This document shows positions 50,592-58,298 of a stretch of 64,000 bases of DNA, piece by piece; the first letter of the stretch is position 1; every line of letters begins with the position of its first letter. The notes beneath the pieces are model-generated. The model was not told where the DNA came from. It worked only from the letters and a program-made list of their open reading frames with translations, and did no database searches. The position numbers and the translations under genes were made by a program. The DNA lies in contig NC_088311.1 in NCBI RefSeq assembly GCF_910592395.1, positions 14,818,501 through 14,882,500 of the forward strand, written 5' to 3'. The stretch comes from Lineus longissimus (Eukaryota; Nemertea; Pilidiophora; Heteronemertea; Lineidae).

Positions 50592-51791
50592 TCAATTCAC
50601 TGCAAAGAGTAAATTTCTTTCAAGTCTATTATTCAACTTAATCATCTCGTTTATGATTTCTGTCTGACTACATATGTTAATGTTCTGGTTCATTCTCATG
50701 TTATTATTTAAATTCGATAATCTATCAAGCAGAATCATATTTTCATCACGAAGATAATCCCCGAAATGCTGTGATATCACTATTTTCCAATCTGGCATTA
50801 CATCCTGGTCTCGAAAGACAAACCAGTTTTCACTTCTCATCTTTACCATGAAATCCATTGACCTATCCAATTGATCCTTAAATAGTGTGTAGTCTACTTT
50901 AGCACTCTTCTGTCTGTTTTCTGTCTTTTCCATTGGTCTAATGTTAAACCAAGCAAAGCACAGTTCAGGTTTATCTTTGAATTCCTTGATTGGTAAGACA
51001 TGATCCAACTCTTCTTCTATTCGAACTCTGTTCTCGGGACTTTGTCCTATTGTAGATAGACTCCTCTGGTACTCTAACCACTGTGAGAAGAAACTGTCTG
51101 TACATCCTAGATTGAATGATGAATTACCGGTCGAGCTTTGCTCTCTGGACCTTGTCCTAGTCGGACTTCGTCCTGAGAGCAGAGCTCGATTACACTCTCC
51201 CTTAGAAATGCGGTTTAGACCAACTCTAATTTTGTGTCTGTCTCTATTACCATTTTGGTCAAGGTAATCCTTTTTGTAATATGAATTAAAACATGATCTG
51301 CAGTTACCTCTATTTCCGTCTTTACCAAATTCACCATCACTTAGTAATTTAACTTCTCCACATTTACCACATTTCTTGGTTTTACTTGAACCACATTCTT
51401 TACAGTTATCAAGTAGTTTATTACGCCTGTTCTTTTCAAAATTAATTTCAGGTTTCTTTTCACAGCACTTAACACAATAAATTGTAGGTTGATTTTCCAT
51501 GTTTTGATTCATCATATTATTCTGATTTTCCATGTTTTGATTTATCATATTTTGATTTTCCATGTTTTGATTTTCCATGTTTTGATTTAAGATAAACTGA
51601 TTTATCATATTTTGATTTAACATAATCTGATTTATCATATTTTGATTTAACATATTATTTTGATGCAAATAATACAAAAACTTCTGAATATTCTGATTCA
51701 TCATATTATCATAATTCATCATATTATTCTGATTCATCATACCATTTTGATTCATCATACCATTTTGATTATCAAATATTGCTCCATCCAT
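50592..51791 (-). CDS. HNH-endonuclease-like protein with Asn/Met/Gln repeat N-terminus
   Basis: 399 residues. Residues 1-100 are tandem NQNMMNQ/NQNMEN repeats. About 103-165 carry zinc-binding Cys pairs (CVKCCEKKP, CKECG, CGKCGEVK, CRSCFNSYYKK). A palindromic module is translated at about 200-222 (SGRSPTRTRSREQSS) and a half module near 245 (IGQSPENRV). About 255-300 read ELDHVLPIKEF...WFNIRPMEKTENRQKSAK, fitting an HNH fold (DH..P, N..P, N..K). The C-terminus is helical with an Asn-rich stretch. Nuclease function is inferred from the HNH-like signature. A role in homing, packaging or resolution is unknown. Confidence 0.65.
   Translation of the reverse strand: MDGAIFDNQNGMMNQNGMMNQNNMMNYDNMMNQNIQKFLYYLHQNNMLNQNMINQIMLNQNMINQFILNQNMENQNMENQNMINQNMENQNNMMNQNMENQPTIYCVKCCEKKPEINFEKNRRNKLLDNCKECGSSKTKKCGKCGEVKLLSDGEFGKDGNRGNCRSCFNSYYKKDYLDQNGNRDRHKIRVGLNRISKGECNRALLSGRSPTRTRSREQSSTGNSSFNLGCTDSFFSQWLEYQRSLSTIGQSPENRVRIEEELDHVLPIKEFKDKPELCFAWFNIRPMEKTENRQKSAKVDYTLFKDQLDRSMDFMVKMRSENWFVFRDQDVMPDWKIVISQHFGDYLRDENMILLDRLSNLNNNMRMNQNINICSQTEIINEMIKLNNRLERNLLFAVN
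51020..51189. repeat. Palindromic modules in the HNH-like gene
   Basis: 51020-51048 half unit (GAAC-TCT-GTTC, GGGAC-TTT-GTCCT) and 51131-51189 full unit (GAGC-TTT-GCTC, GGAC-CTT-GTCC, GGAC-TTC-GTCC, GAGC-AGA-GCTC). Both translated in frame on minus. Confidence 0.9.
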
Positions 51792-51879
51792 TTCTTTCTT
51801 TATTTAGTAGGACATTTTTTTTTTTAATTTCGTTTTTCGAACTTGTTCTTGTGACTTAAGTCACTTTAGAGACTTTATT

Positions 51880-53031
51880 TCATTTCAATGATTTGATATC
51901 AGAAACTGGTAACCATTCATTGAACTTATCACTGTAACCCTTCCACTTCACTAATCCGTATTTCTTGCCTTTACTGGTCTTGTACCTTAGGATTTTCTCG
52001 ATCTTGTACTCTAGCTGGTCAGGATTAGGAACATAGCTCAATTCCTCTTCATAGAAATATCCTTGAATTTCTTCTTTGTGGTAATCCTCAAGCTGGTAGA
52101 CGATAGGGTGAGTAAAGATGATCTGTTTGATTTGGAACACCTCCTCAGTGTAGTTGGGCATGTAACCTTTACCGAAAATGGACTTGTACTTTGAAATTCT
52201 TACACTGTCACCTACTTTGTACTTTGTATCACCAAATGTCTCTTTGAGGTGAAGACCGTAAAGATTGTACCACACTGTTCCTTCGTTTTCCATCTTTCTG
52301 GCGTCTACAGGTTTCATACCTATTGATGAGTGAAATGTGTTATTGTAGCCGCTGACCAGGTCATCCAGAACGTCAATCCACTTGTCAGTCTCCTTAGCGG
52401 TGAAATAACGCCACATTTTTTCTTTAAGGGTTCTATTGAATCTCTCTACTACTGCTGCCTTCTTATCAGATTTTGTGGAGAACCATTCTATGTCATTTTC
52501 TGTTAAGAGTTCCTTGAAGTGTTTGTTGTAAAATTCTTTACCGTAATCAAACTGGATTTTCGTTGGTTTTGCTTCCTCAAATATCACTTTAAATGCATCT
52601 CTGATTTCTTCTCCCCTCTTACTCTTAACTGCTAGAACCCAAGAAAAACGACTAAATAGATCTATGACTGTTAAAATGAATATGTTGCCTTTATTTTGTT
52701 TCTCAAATTTTTGCATGTCAACCAGATCTGCTTGCCATTGTTGATCGATGTACGATACCATTGTCTTCCTGAAGGTGAATTTCTTAATGGCCGGTTTGTG
52801 TAGTTGGTGAGTTGGTAGTGTTTCTAGAAATTCTTCCACTTCTTTTTGTTTAATAAGTTTTCCTGAGCGGGACTTTGTCCCTAACAACGAAGTTGTGCTC
52901 TGCTCTCGTGACGAAGTCATATCTTCCTTGACCTGTTTCCAGATTTTACTCAAAGAACTGTAAGCCACGGGACTCTCGGGGTTGTAGTACAAATCCCTTA
53001 GATACTGCTGTGTGTCATCCTTTACATTCAT
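51880..53031 (-). CDS. int: Polinton DDE integrase with C-terminal chromodomain
   Basis: 383 residues. The catalytic rve core has QADLVDMQKFE (D102), IQFDYGKEFYN (D162) and KAAVVERFNRTLKEKMW (E196). It resembles retroviral/gypsy integrases. The C-terminal module (KYKVGDSVRISKYKSIFGKG) is followed by a chromodomain at about 340-383 (KYGLVKWKGYSDKFNEWLP) that would target chromatin. A palindromic module is translated at about 38-57 (MTSSREQSTTSLLGTKSRSG), upstream of the core. It generates the 6-bp TSD. Its start codon lies four bases from that of the divergent ATPase gene, both sharing CATTTAAATG. Confidence 0.95.
   Translation of the reverse strand: MNVKDDTQQYLRDLYYNPESPVAYSSLSKIWKQVKEDMTSSREQSTTSLLGTKSRSGKLIKQKEVEEFLETLPTHQLHKPAIKKFTFRKTMVSYIDQQWQADLVDMQKFEKQNKGNIFILTVIDLFSRFSWVLAVKSKRGEEIRDAFKVIFEEAKPTKIQFDYGKEFYNKHFKELLTENDIEWFSTKSDKKAAVVERFNRTLKEKMWRYFTAKETDKWIDVLDDLVSGYNNTFHSSIGMKPVDARKMENEGTVWYNLYGLHLKETFGDTKYKVGDSVRISKYKSIFGKGYMPNYTEEVFQIKQIIFTHPIVYQLEDYHKEEIQGYFYEEELSYVPNPDQLEYKIEKILRYKTSKGKKYGLVKWKGYSDKFNEWLPVSDIKSLK
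52868..52918. repeat. Palindromic module (diverged) in integrase
   Basis: GGGAC-TTT-GTCCC, then a diverged CAACGAAGTTG hairpin, GTGCTCTGCTC and GACGAAGTC. Translated in integrase at residues about 38-57. Confidence 0.75.
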
Positions 53032-53038
53032 TTAAATG
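53029..53038. promoter_or_regulatory. Bidirectional start palindrome CATTTAAATG
   Basis: A perfect 10-bp palindrome in which CAT is the reversed start codon of the integrase and ATG the start of the ATPase, with only TTAA between. No room exists for separate 5' UTRs, so each mRNA must begin inside, or very close to, the other's coding region. Confidence 0.8.
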
Positions 53039-53656
53039 AGTGAAGTATGTATTTACGAGCCACACAATATGTTAATTTCTGGTGTTACCAATTGTGGTAA
53101 GACATATTTTGCCCTTGACCTCTTAGAAAAGGAGTATCGGCACAAGTTCCAGAACATAGACATTTTCTGTCCAACATATTTCAACAATAAGACATATGAA
53201 AGGAAATGGATTTACCAAGACAAGAACGTCTACATAGTTAATCCCGAAGCTGTGGCCAGTAATTTGGACCTTGTGCTTCAGTTTGCTACTCTGACCTTTG
53301 CTGGTTCTAACACATTATTCCTCATTGATGACTGTGCTAATTTGAGAGACACAAAAAAGAAGGTGTCCGAGTTATGTAATCTTGCCTTTTCCGGCAGGCA
53401 CTACAATCTCACTGTTTGGTTACTAGTTCAGAAGTACAATTCAGTTGTTAAGGACTACAGAGAGAACATAACAATTTTAGTATTATTTTTTAATAAGGAT
53501 GAATCAGCCATGAAAGATGCCTTAGAAGAAAACAGTGTTATTCCTAAGCAGAAAAGACAGTACTACATAGAAGAACTTAAGATGAAAAAAGGATCAAAAC
53601 TGATCATTAGACTACAACATCCATTTGGATTTACTCTTTCACATCAAAAATCTTAG
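53036..53656 (+). CDS. A32/FtsK-like genome-packaging ATPase
   Basis: 206 residues. Walker A ISGVTNCGKT at residues 15-23 and Walker B TLFLIDD at 93-99, followed by a GRHYNLTVWLLVQKYNSV sensor-type strand. This is the small DNA-packaging ATPase typical of Polintons and related to poxvirus A32. It would translocate element DNA into capsids. The frame is intact and no palindromic module lies inside; one begins at 53,669, immediately after the stop. The start is shared as a palindrome with integrase. Confidence 0.92.
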   Translation: MSEVCIYEPHNMLISGVTNCGKTYFALDLLEKEYRHKFQNIDIFCPTYFNNKTYERKWIYQDKNVYIVNPEAVASNLDLVLQFATLTFAGSNTLFLIDDCANLRDTKKKVSELCNLAFSGRHYNLTVWLLVQKYNSVVKDYRENITILVLFFNKDESAMKDALEENSVIPKQKRQYYIEELKMKKGSKLIIRLQHPFGFTLSHQKS

Positions 53657-53668
53657 TCCCGCTTCTCA

Positions 53669-53696
53669 TCGAGCTATGCTCTCAGGACTGTGTCCG
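53669..53696. repeat. Palindromic half module between ATPase and membrane-protein genes
   Basis: GAGC-TAT-GCTC, GGAC-TGT-GTCC, in the 25-bp space after the ATPase stop and overlapping the end of the minus-strand gene. Confidence 0.85.
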
Positions 53697-54140
53697 ATCA
53701 GTTGTCTTAGTCTTTCTAACCCTAGTAAAATAATAAATTATTAACCCTAAACCACTAAGTCCTAGGATAATCCATAGGTACTCGTATTTCTTCATTTCAT
53801 CACTAGGTTGGTAGTAATCACTTAATTGTGGTCGCTGAGGTAGTACAATAGTTCTTTCTGGATGTAAATGATTGTAAAACGTAAGTGCTGAATCATTATT
53901 GTTAAAATCAATAGAAGCGTCTCTTTCTCTCTTTAATTCAAGATTAACAAAGTCAATGGTACTTTTCCTATGCTCATCCCATTCTGTGGAGGCCTTCTGT
54001 AATTGCTCCTGAGCCAAATCATGTCTTTTCACTTCAGTCTCATAACCGTTTTTGTCTAGTTTTTTAAAAAGGTAACCGGATCCAGTGAATGCTAATCCAT
54101 TGATTATTGCAGATCCAAATAACATGCCAATGCCAGCCAT
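53682..54140 (-). CDS. Two-TM-type small membrane protein (Polinton)
   Basis: 152 residues with ATG preceded by TTAA. An N-terminal Gly-rich hydrophobic segment (MLFGSAIINGLAFTGSGYLF), a charged central helix (residues about 30-75), then a C-terminal transmembrane helix (YLWIILGLSGLGLIIYYFT) and a basic tail. It is recognised as a recurrent protein between ATPase and minor capsid genes in Polintons, perhaps a virion membrane component. The last residues (TDRTQS) are encoded by a palindromic module, which appears to supply the stop codon. Confidence 0.72.
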   Translation of the reverse strand: MAGIGMLFGSAIINGLAFTGSGYLFKKLDKNGYETEVKRHDLAQEQLQKASTEWDEHRKSTIDFVNLELKRERDASIDFNNNDSALTFYNHLHPERTIVLPQRPQLSDYYQPSDEMKKYEYLWIILGLSGLGLIIYYFTRVRKTKTTDRTQS

Positions 54141-54162
54141 TTAATTTCAACGAATTTTAATT

Positions 54163-54930
54163 TCAATGATGTGTCGCTGAGAGCATAGCTCGAGTTAATA
54201 CCAATTGGTACTGTACATTATGACCATTAAGATCGATGATGTCACCTTTTTCATCAGTTAAGCGAATATTCAGCTTATTGAATCTTGGTTTACAGGGAAT
54301 TGCTATTGGTTTCTCAAATGTGTATGCTATTAAATCCCCAAAATTAGCTTCCTTTATTGGTCTTGTGGTTAGCACATCAGATGCTTCACCATTACTTAAT
54401 ACACTATAAGATTCGATTATGTCACAGTGAAAAACAAAATGGTTAATTGGTCTAAAATTGATGGGTTTCTCGCTTACAACATCATCCTTACTTTTATTGT
54501 CTAAAGGGTAAGGCCATTCTGATTTCATGCCAAATAATTCATTACTTTTACCAAGAAAATAGATCTGATAATGCGCCTCATTTTTTCTCTTTAGGAAGTG
54601 TAAGATGGCCTTACCTGTTGGTTCTTCAAGGTCAAATCTGACAGCACCTCTACTCATACTATTTTCTTTCAACTTATCCGCAAATACTTTTGAAAAGCTC
54701 TGTAGGTCATAGAGACCATCTGGTAGCGTAATCTCTGCCACATCAAACCCCTTAACTTTGATTCGGTTATTCTCCCTGGCTGCACTTATGTTGTAGAATG
54801 TACAAGGTATTACTGCAAAAGTTAAAGTGATGCTACATGCATCCTGAATTTCAGTCTTGAGATTGACTGTTAAATCACTTGAACTCTGATCTGGATAGTC
54901 ACTTGAATCTATGTTCATTACAGTAACCAT
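54163..54930 (-). CDS. Penton/minor-capsid-like protein 2 (Polinton)
   Basis: 255 residues, ATG preceded by GTAA. Beta-rich, with NIDSSDYPDQSSSDLTVNL near the start, ITLPDGLYDLQSFSKVFADK in the middle and IRLTDEKGDIIDLNGHNVQY near the end. The ending matches the 45519-44506 protein. This is the arrangement of Polinton minor capsid (penton-like) proteins, next to the major capsid gene and transcribed with it. A half palindromic module supplies the C-terminal residues RAMLSATHH. The frame is intact. Function inferred from family and neighbourhood. Confidence 0.75.
   Translation of the reverse strand: MVTVMNIDSSDYPDQSSSDLTVNLKTEIQDACSITLTFAVIPCTFYNISAARENNRIKVKGFDVAEITLPDGLYDLQSFSKVFADKLKENSMSRGAVRFDLEEPTGKAILHFLKRKNEAHYQIYFLGKSNELFGMKSEWPYPLDNKSKDDVVSEKPINFRPINHFVFHCDIIESYSVLSNGEASDVLTTRPIKEANFGDLIAYTFEKPIAIPCKPRFNKLNIRLTDEKGDIIDLNGHNVQYQLVLTRAMLSATHH
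54177..54193. repeat. Palindromic module fragment at end of minor capsid gene
   Basis: CTGAGAGCATAGCTCGA (GAGC-ATA-GCTC), encoding the last residues of the 54930-54163 protein. Confidence 0.8.
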
Positions 54931-54987
54931 TTACTTAAGCAAATTTTCGTTTTCAAATTTAGCTTTTATCAAATAAGTAAATTATTC

Positions 54988-55224
54988 TTACTTCATAATA
55001 TTTCTGGGTAGGATTCCTTGATCGTAAAGGTACTCTAATGTTCCATTACTAATAGCTACAGTTCCTCCCAGTTTAAGAATTTCCTCTAGGTTGGCCTGAC
55101 TTGGGGGACCAATATTGATTCTCAAGAACCTTTTCAGTAACATAGAGTAACCAATTGTTGTTGATGCCAACAGTAAACTTTGATACAGTGTATTTATGAT
55201 ATCTTTCTTTCCTGGTGTATCCAT
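54988..55224 (-). CDS. Small conserved Polinton protein (78 aa)
   Basis: 78 residues, start ATG preceded by TTAA. A hydrophobic N-terminal half (LYQSLLLASTTIGYSMLL) then LRINIGPPSQANLEEILKLG, and an end YLYDQGILPRNIMK. It lies between the major and minor capsid genes on the same strand. I recognise it as a recurring small gene at this place in invertebrate Polintons. Probably membrane-associated; function unknown. Confidence 0.7.
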   Translation of the reverse strand: MDTPGKKDIINTLYQSLLLASTTIGYSMLLKRFLRINIGPPSQANLEEILKLGGTVAISNGTLEYLYDQGILPRNIMK

Positions 55225-55337
55225 TTAATTACTTAGAAAATCACTAGTAAAACTCATTTATCTAGTATTCAGTGCTGGAGCGAACTTTTGTTCTTGCAAC
55301 ACCTCAGTGTTGGATCGAACTTTGTTCTTGCAGCACC
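55225..55337. repeat. Tandem hairpin repeat at the capsid gene 3' end
   Basis: Two and a half copies of a unit with GAACTTTGTTC (a GAAC-nnn-GTTC hairpin) and CAGCACCTCAGTGCTG (CAGCAC/GTGCTG hairpin), between 55,266 and 55,352. The first half is the same as in the dispersed modules; the second is a new hairpin. It ends inside the last codons of the capsid gene. Confidence 0.75.
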
Positions 55338-56594
55338 TCAGTGCTGGAGTGAAGCAATCTGAGAATTCTGGATGTTTACCTGGGCGTCAGAAACCACGAA
55401 TATGTGCATTTTGTATGGTCCCTTTCCAGATTTCTTTGTAATAGATAATTGAATACCATCTTTTGTGTTCTGGAGCTTCTTTCCTGATCCGTGTAGACGA
55501 TTATCTTCAGAAGTTCTCAGGTCCAACCATAAACCATAGTGATTAGAATCACCATAGTATTTCTCCATGGTCATGTTACAGTCATGAGTTTTCTTCAAAT
55601 CTTCAGACATAAAATGTTTCTTGATCTCCTCCCATTGATCCATCATTCTCATTCCTTCTGGGAACACCTGATTGGCAACACCCTCTATTGTGATCTGCAC
55701 TTTACTTATGTTAGGGTTTTCAAACTTCTCTGAATCTCTAGCTCCATCTACATAGTCAGACACAAATAGTAACAATAATCCTTTAATAGACATTCTTGGA
55801 AAGTTGATGTTCTCATTAATTAGTGTTTCATTAGCAGTAACATTGACTGTCTTAAAATGGTCTACCCAATCATAAAATATTGAGAATCCAGAATTGTACT
55901 TGTTACTCAATTGACTAGCAATCATCTTATTAGTAACCGTGTCGTATTCAAAACAAATATTTTCAAGTTTGTAGCCCATGCTAGCTGTGGTTGTGGTGAC
56001 TATGATTTCCTCCTTTGGTGCTAAAGTTATTTCAATAATCACATCTTCTTGAATTGGAAACTTGTAAAATGGAGCATGATGATGGAATAGTTCAAAATCT
56101 AATGGTATTTTGTACTTCTTGTCAAACACTTTCTTTAAAGTCTTTTCATTAGCTGTTTCTCCAGTGACATCAGCTTCAGCGACTCCTGATCTTAATTCTC
56201 TAAGATTTTTTGACTAAATACCCTGAAAAACTCTATCATTTCTTTCTTCTTCTGTAAACCACAGATCTTTAAATGTAGAATAATGACTGTATTCATCAAG
56301 GTCAAATATCTGCTCTGTTCCCCACTTAACCACCATCTTTGAAATCAGGTTTCTACCAAGATTATTTACAACACTATTTTTAGAATCACCAGAAATGGTT
56401 ACATCAGCAGACAGATAAAGAGATTTAGGTACAAAGAATGTATTCTCTCGCAATGCCGGTATTCTAACATACAGTGTTTCTTTGGGGTTAGCAGATGATG
56501 GGTTATAAGTAATGATATGATGCTGCCTCTCAGCTTTCAAACCAAGTGGAATCTTATGTGCCCTTTCGGTATTTAATAAATATCCTGTTGCCAT
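55338..56594 (-). pseudogene. Major capsid protein (double-jelly-roll type) with one in-frame stop
   Basis: One minus-strand frame of 419 codons, broken by a single TAG at 56214-56216, after about 126 residues. The N-terminal part has LKAERQHHIITYNPSSANPK, a LYLSADVTISGD strand and VKWGTEQIFDLDEY. The second part has IPLDFELFHHHAPFYKFP, EDVIIEITLAPKEEII, KGLLLLFVSD and ends in QNSQIASLQH. The content and the position beside penton-like, small conserved and ATPase genes identify the Polinton capsid protein. The stop would truncate it severely. I see no other lesion. Assembly of virions from this copy is therefore improbable unless the stop is read through or is a sequence error. Confidence 0.82.
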
Positions 56595-57325
56595 TTTCTA
56601 TTTATTTACTAGTAAAATTATGTTACATTTTCCAGGCAAAATTAAGACCTCTAAAAACCACTTGGTTCCACAGTAAATAGAAATACTACAGGTGGCGCCA
56701 CATGGTGTCAAACTGGTACATCATTCCCCTTACTACACAGATAAACCACCGCATCTAATCCCTTTAAGCAGAATTACATATATCTTTGACTACCGGTAGT
56801 TCAAAAATTCCCGCCCATGACGTCATCACCTAGCTCATGAAGAACTGAACAACACACAACACACTTCTTTACTAGAGGACTGTTTTATTCTAGACTAAAA
56901 GATTTTGAAATATATCCTCATGTCATCCTATCAATTTACATGAAATATATTTTCAAATGTTGGTTTAAAGAGAGTTATCCGCAAAGATAATCAGTAGGGT
57001 CCACTCCTGAATGTAATTGGCATTCCCATCACGGCTGTGGTCTGTCAAAATCAGTGTCACCAGGGCACACCAGGGTACATGTGAATGGACACAGTCGTCG
57101 TCAACTGGGGACTACCAGTGGTTGTCTGCAAGATGAATGAAGATTTCAGTTACGCACAATCTCACCAGATGGAGGAAGTGTGACGTTAACATCATGTCTC
57201 CATGGAATCAATAACAGCATTGTGCAAGAATAATACCAGGAGGCTTACATCTGTGGTTACGGTTGTACAATTGCGGAGCATACATGAATCTACAAATAAA
57301 AGATTGGAAAAAGCACTAACCTGTG
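56595..57325. other. Polinton non-coding stretch
   Basis: About 730 bp between the capsid gene start and the Gln-rich gene. No convincing frame in either strand. 56,800-56,880 contains repeated AACACACAACACAC. It may hold an upstream promoter region for the minus-strand capsid block. Confidence 0.5.
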
Positions 57326-57748
57326 TTAAAAGTCTTCCTTCATGATTTCTGATTTCCTCAAATCGATCTCTTTCTCAATCGATTGAAGTTCCTGATGGTC
57401 TTTGAGAATTTCAAAGGAGAGTTTTTCCATACATTCTTTTTTCTTTTTAATCTTGTCTAGCAATCGATTTCTGTCCTTCCTGAGATCCCTCAAAATGTCG
57501 TTTGAGTTGCCTGGAAGCTTTCGAATCGAAAGTAAACTTTCATAAAAGTGTGCCAATGTTTGTGATCTATCGGTCACGGGCAGAACTTGCGAATTGGACG
57601 TTTCCATTGGTGATTGTTGCTGCATTTGCGGCTGAACATGTTGTTGAAACTGTTGTTGCTGCATTTGCGGCTGAAACTGTTGTTGCTGGGATGTGCCAGG
57701 ATTTGAAAAATTGGATCCTTCCATTATTAGAGACTTATGATGTGTCAC
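57326..57748 (-). CDS. Gln-rich coiled-coil protein near right end (Polinton)
   Basis: 140 residues. Residues about 15-50 are Gln-rich repeats (QQQQFQPQMQQQQFQ, HVQPQMQQQ), and the C-terminal 75 residues are a charged coiled coil (LRDLRKDRNRLLDKIKKKK to LQSIEKEIDLRKSEIM). The likely start is the internal ATG at about residue 9 (MEGSNFSNPG); an earlier ATG also exists. It is the rightmost gene before the TIR. No family recognised; a DNA- or protein-binding role is only a guess. Confidence 0.6.
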   Translation of the reverse strand: MTHHKSLIMEGSNFSNPGTSQQQQFQPQMQQQQFQQHVQPQMQQQSPMETSNSQVLPVTDRSQTLAHFYESLLSIRKLPGNSNDILRDLRKDRNRLLDKIKKKKECMEKLSFEILKDHQELQSIEKEIDLRKSEIMKEDF

Positions 57749-58298
57749 ACAGCGCTTAAATCTGGTGAAAGATATTTCATCAGAATAACATTTGCCTTTA
57801 AACCATAGTGATATTCAGTTGTACAATGGCCATATCAGATGTTGCAGTCATTAATTATTTTTGCTTGTCAAAGACATGAAAAGGCCTATTGTGTCTTAAT
57901 GCGTTTATCCGACAGAATTTTCGAAAAATATTTTCAGCGCTGAAAATTATTTTTGCGTCGTTAAAATAATTTCTCGAAATTCTGTCGGATAAACGCATTA
58001 ACGAACAATAGACCTTTGTAATACTTTGGGACGTGAGTATTGTTTGATAACATATGTTACCATGTACATGCAGACTCTGTCAACAATATTTTCAATAGAT
58101 TCAAGCAACAATGATTAATCACTGTATCAGCTGTCGTGTAGGCCTACAGCATTTATTAGAATACGCTGGGACTGTCAAGATGTGCGAACTTCAAGGGTTC
58201 ATTTCTCTGCTAGTTTTTAACGGATATTTGCAATGATGTATCCTTGGAAAGCTATTGACGTGTACTTTCTGTTGGAATACAGTAAGTCATGATTACAT
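57749..58298. other. Non-coding subterminal region with long hairpin
   Basis: About 550 bp between the last gene and the right TIR. The main feature is the inverted repeat at 57,881-58,015. Otherwise nothing seen. Confidence 0.6.
57881..58015. repeat. 135-bp near-perfect inverted repeat
   Basis: Arms of about 42 bp: AGGCCTATTGTGTCTTAATG... outward left and its inverted partner ...CATTAACGAACAATAGACCT. The core ATGCGTTTATCCGACAGAAT is matched perfectly, with a 50-bp centre that is itself palindromic (TTTTCAGCGCTGAAAA). It could be a tiny MITE or a structural/replication element close to the terminus. Confidence 0.75.

Noticed and set aside
41965-54193. Regularly repeated palindromes as a CRISPR array
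   Set aside because: Copies are dispersed over 12 kb, inside genes, without uniform spacers or cas genes, in animal DNA.
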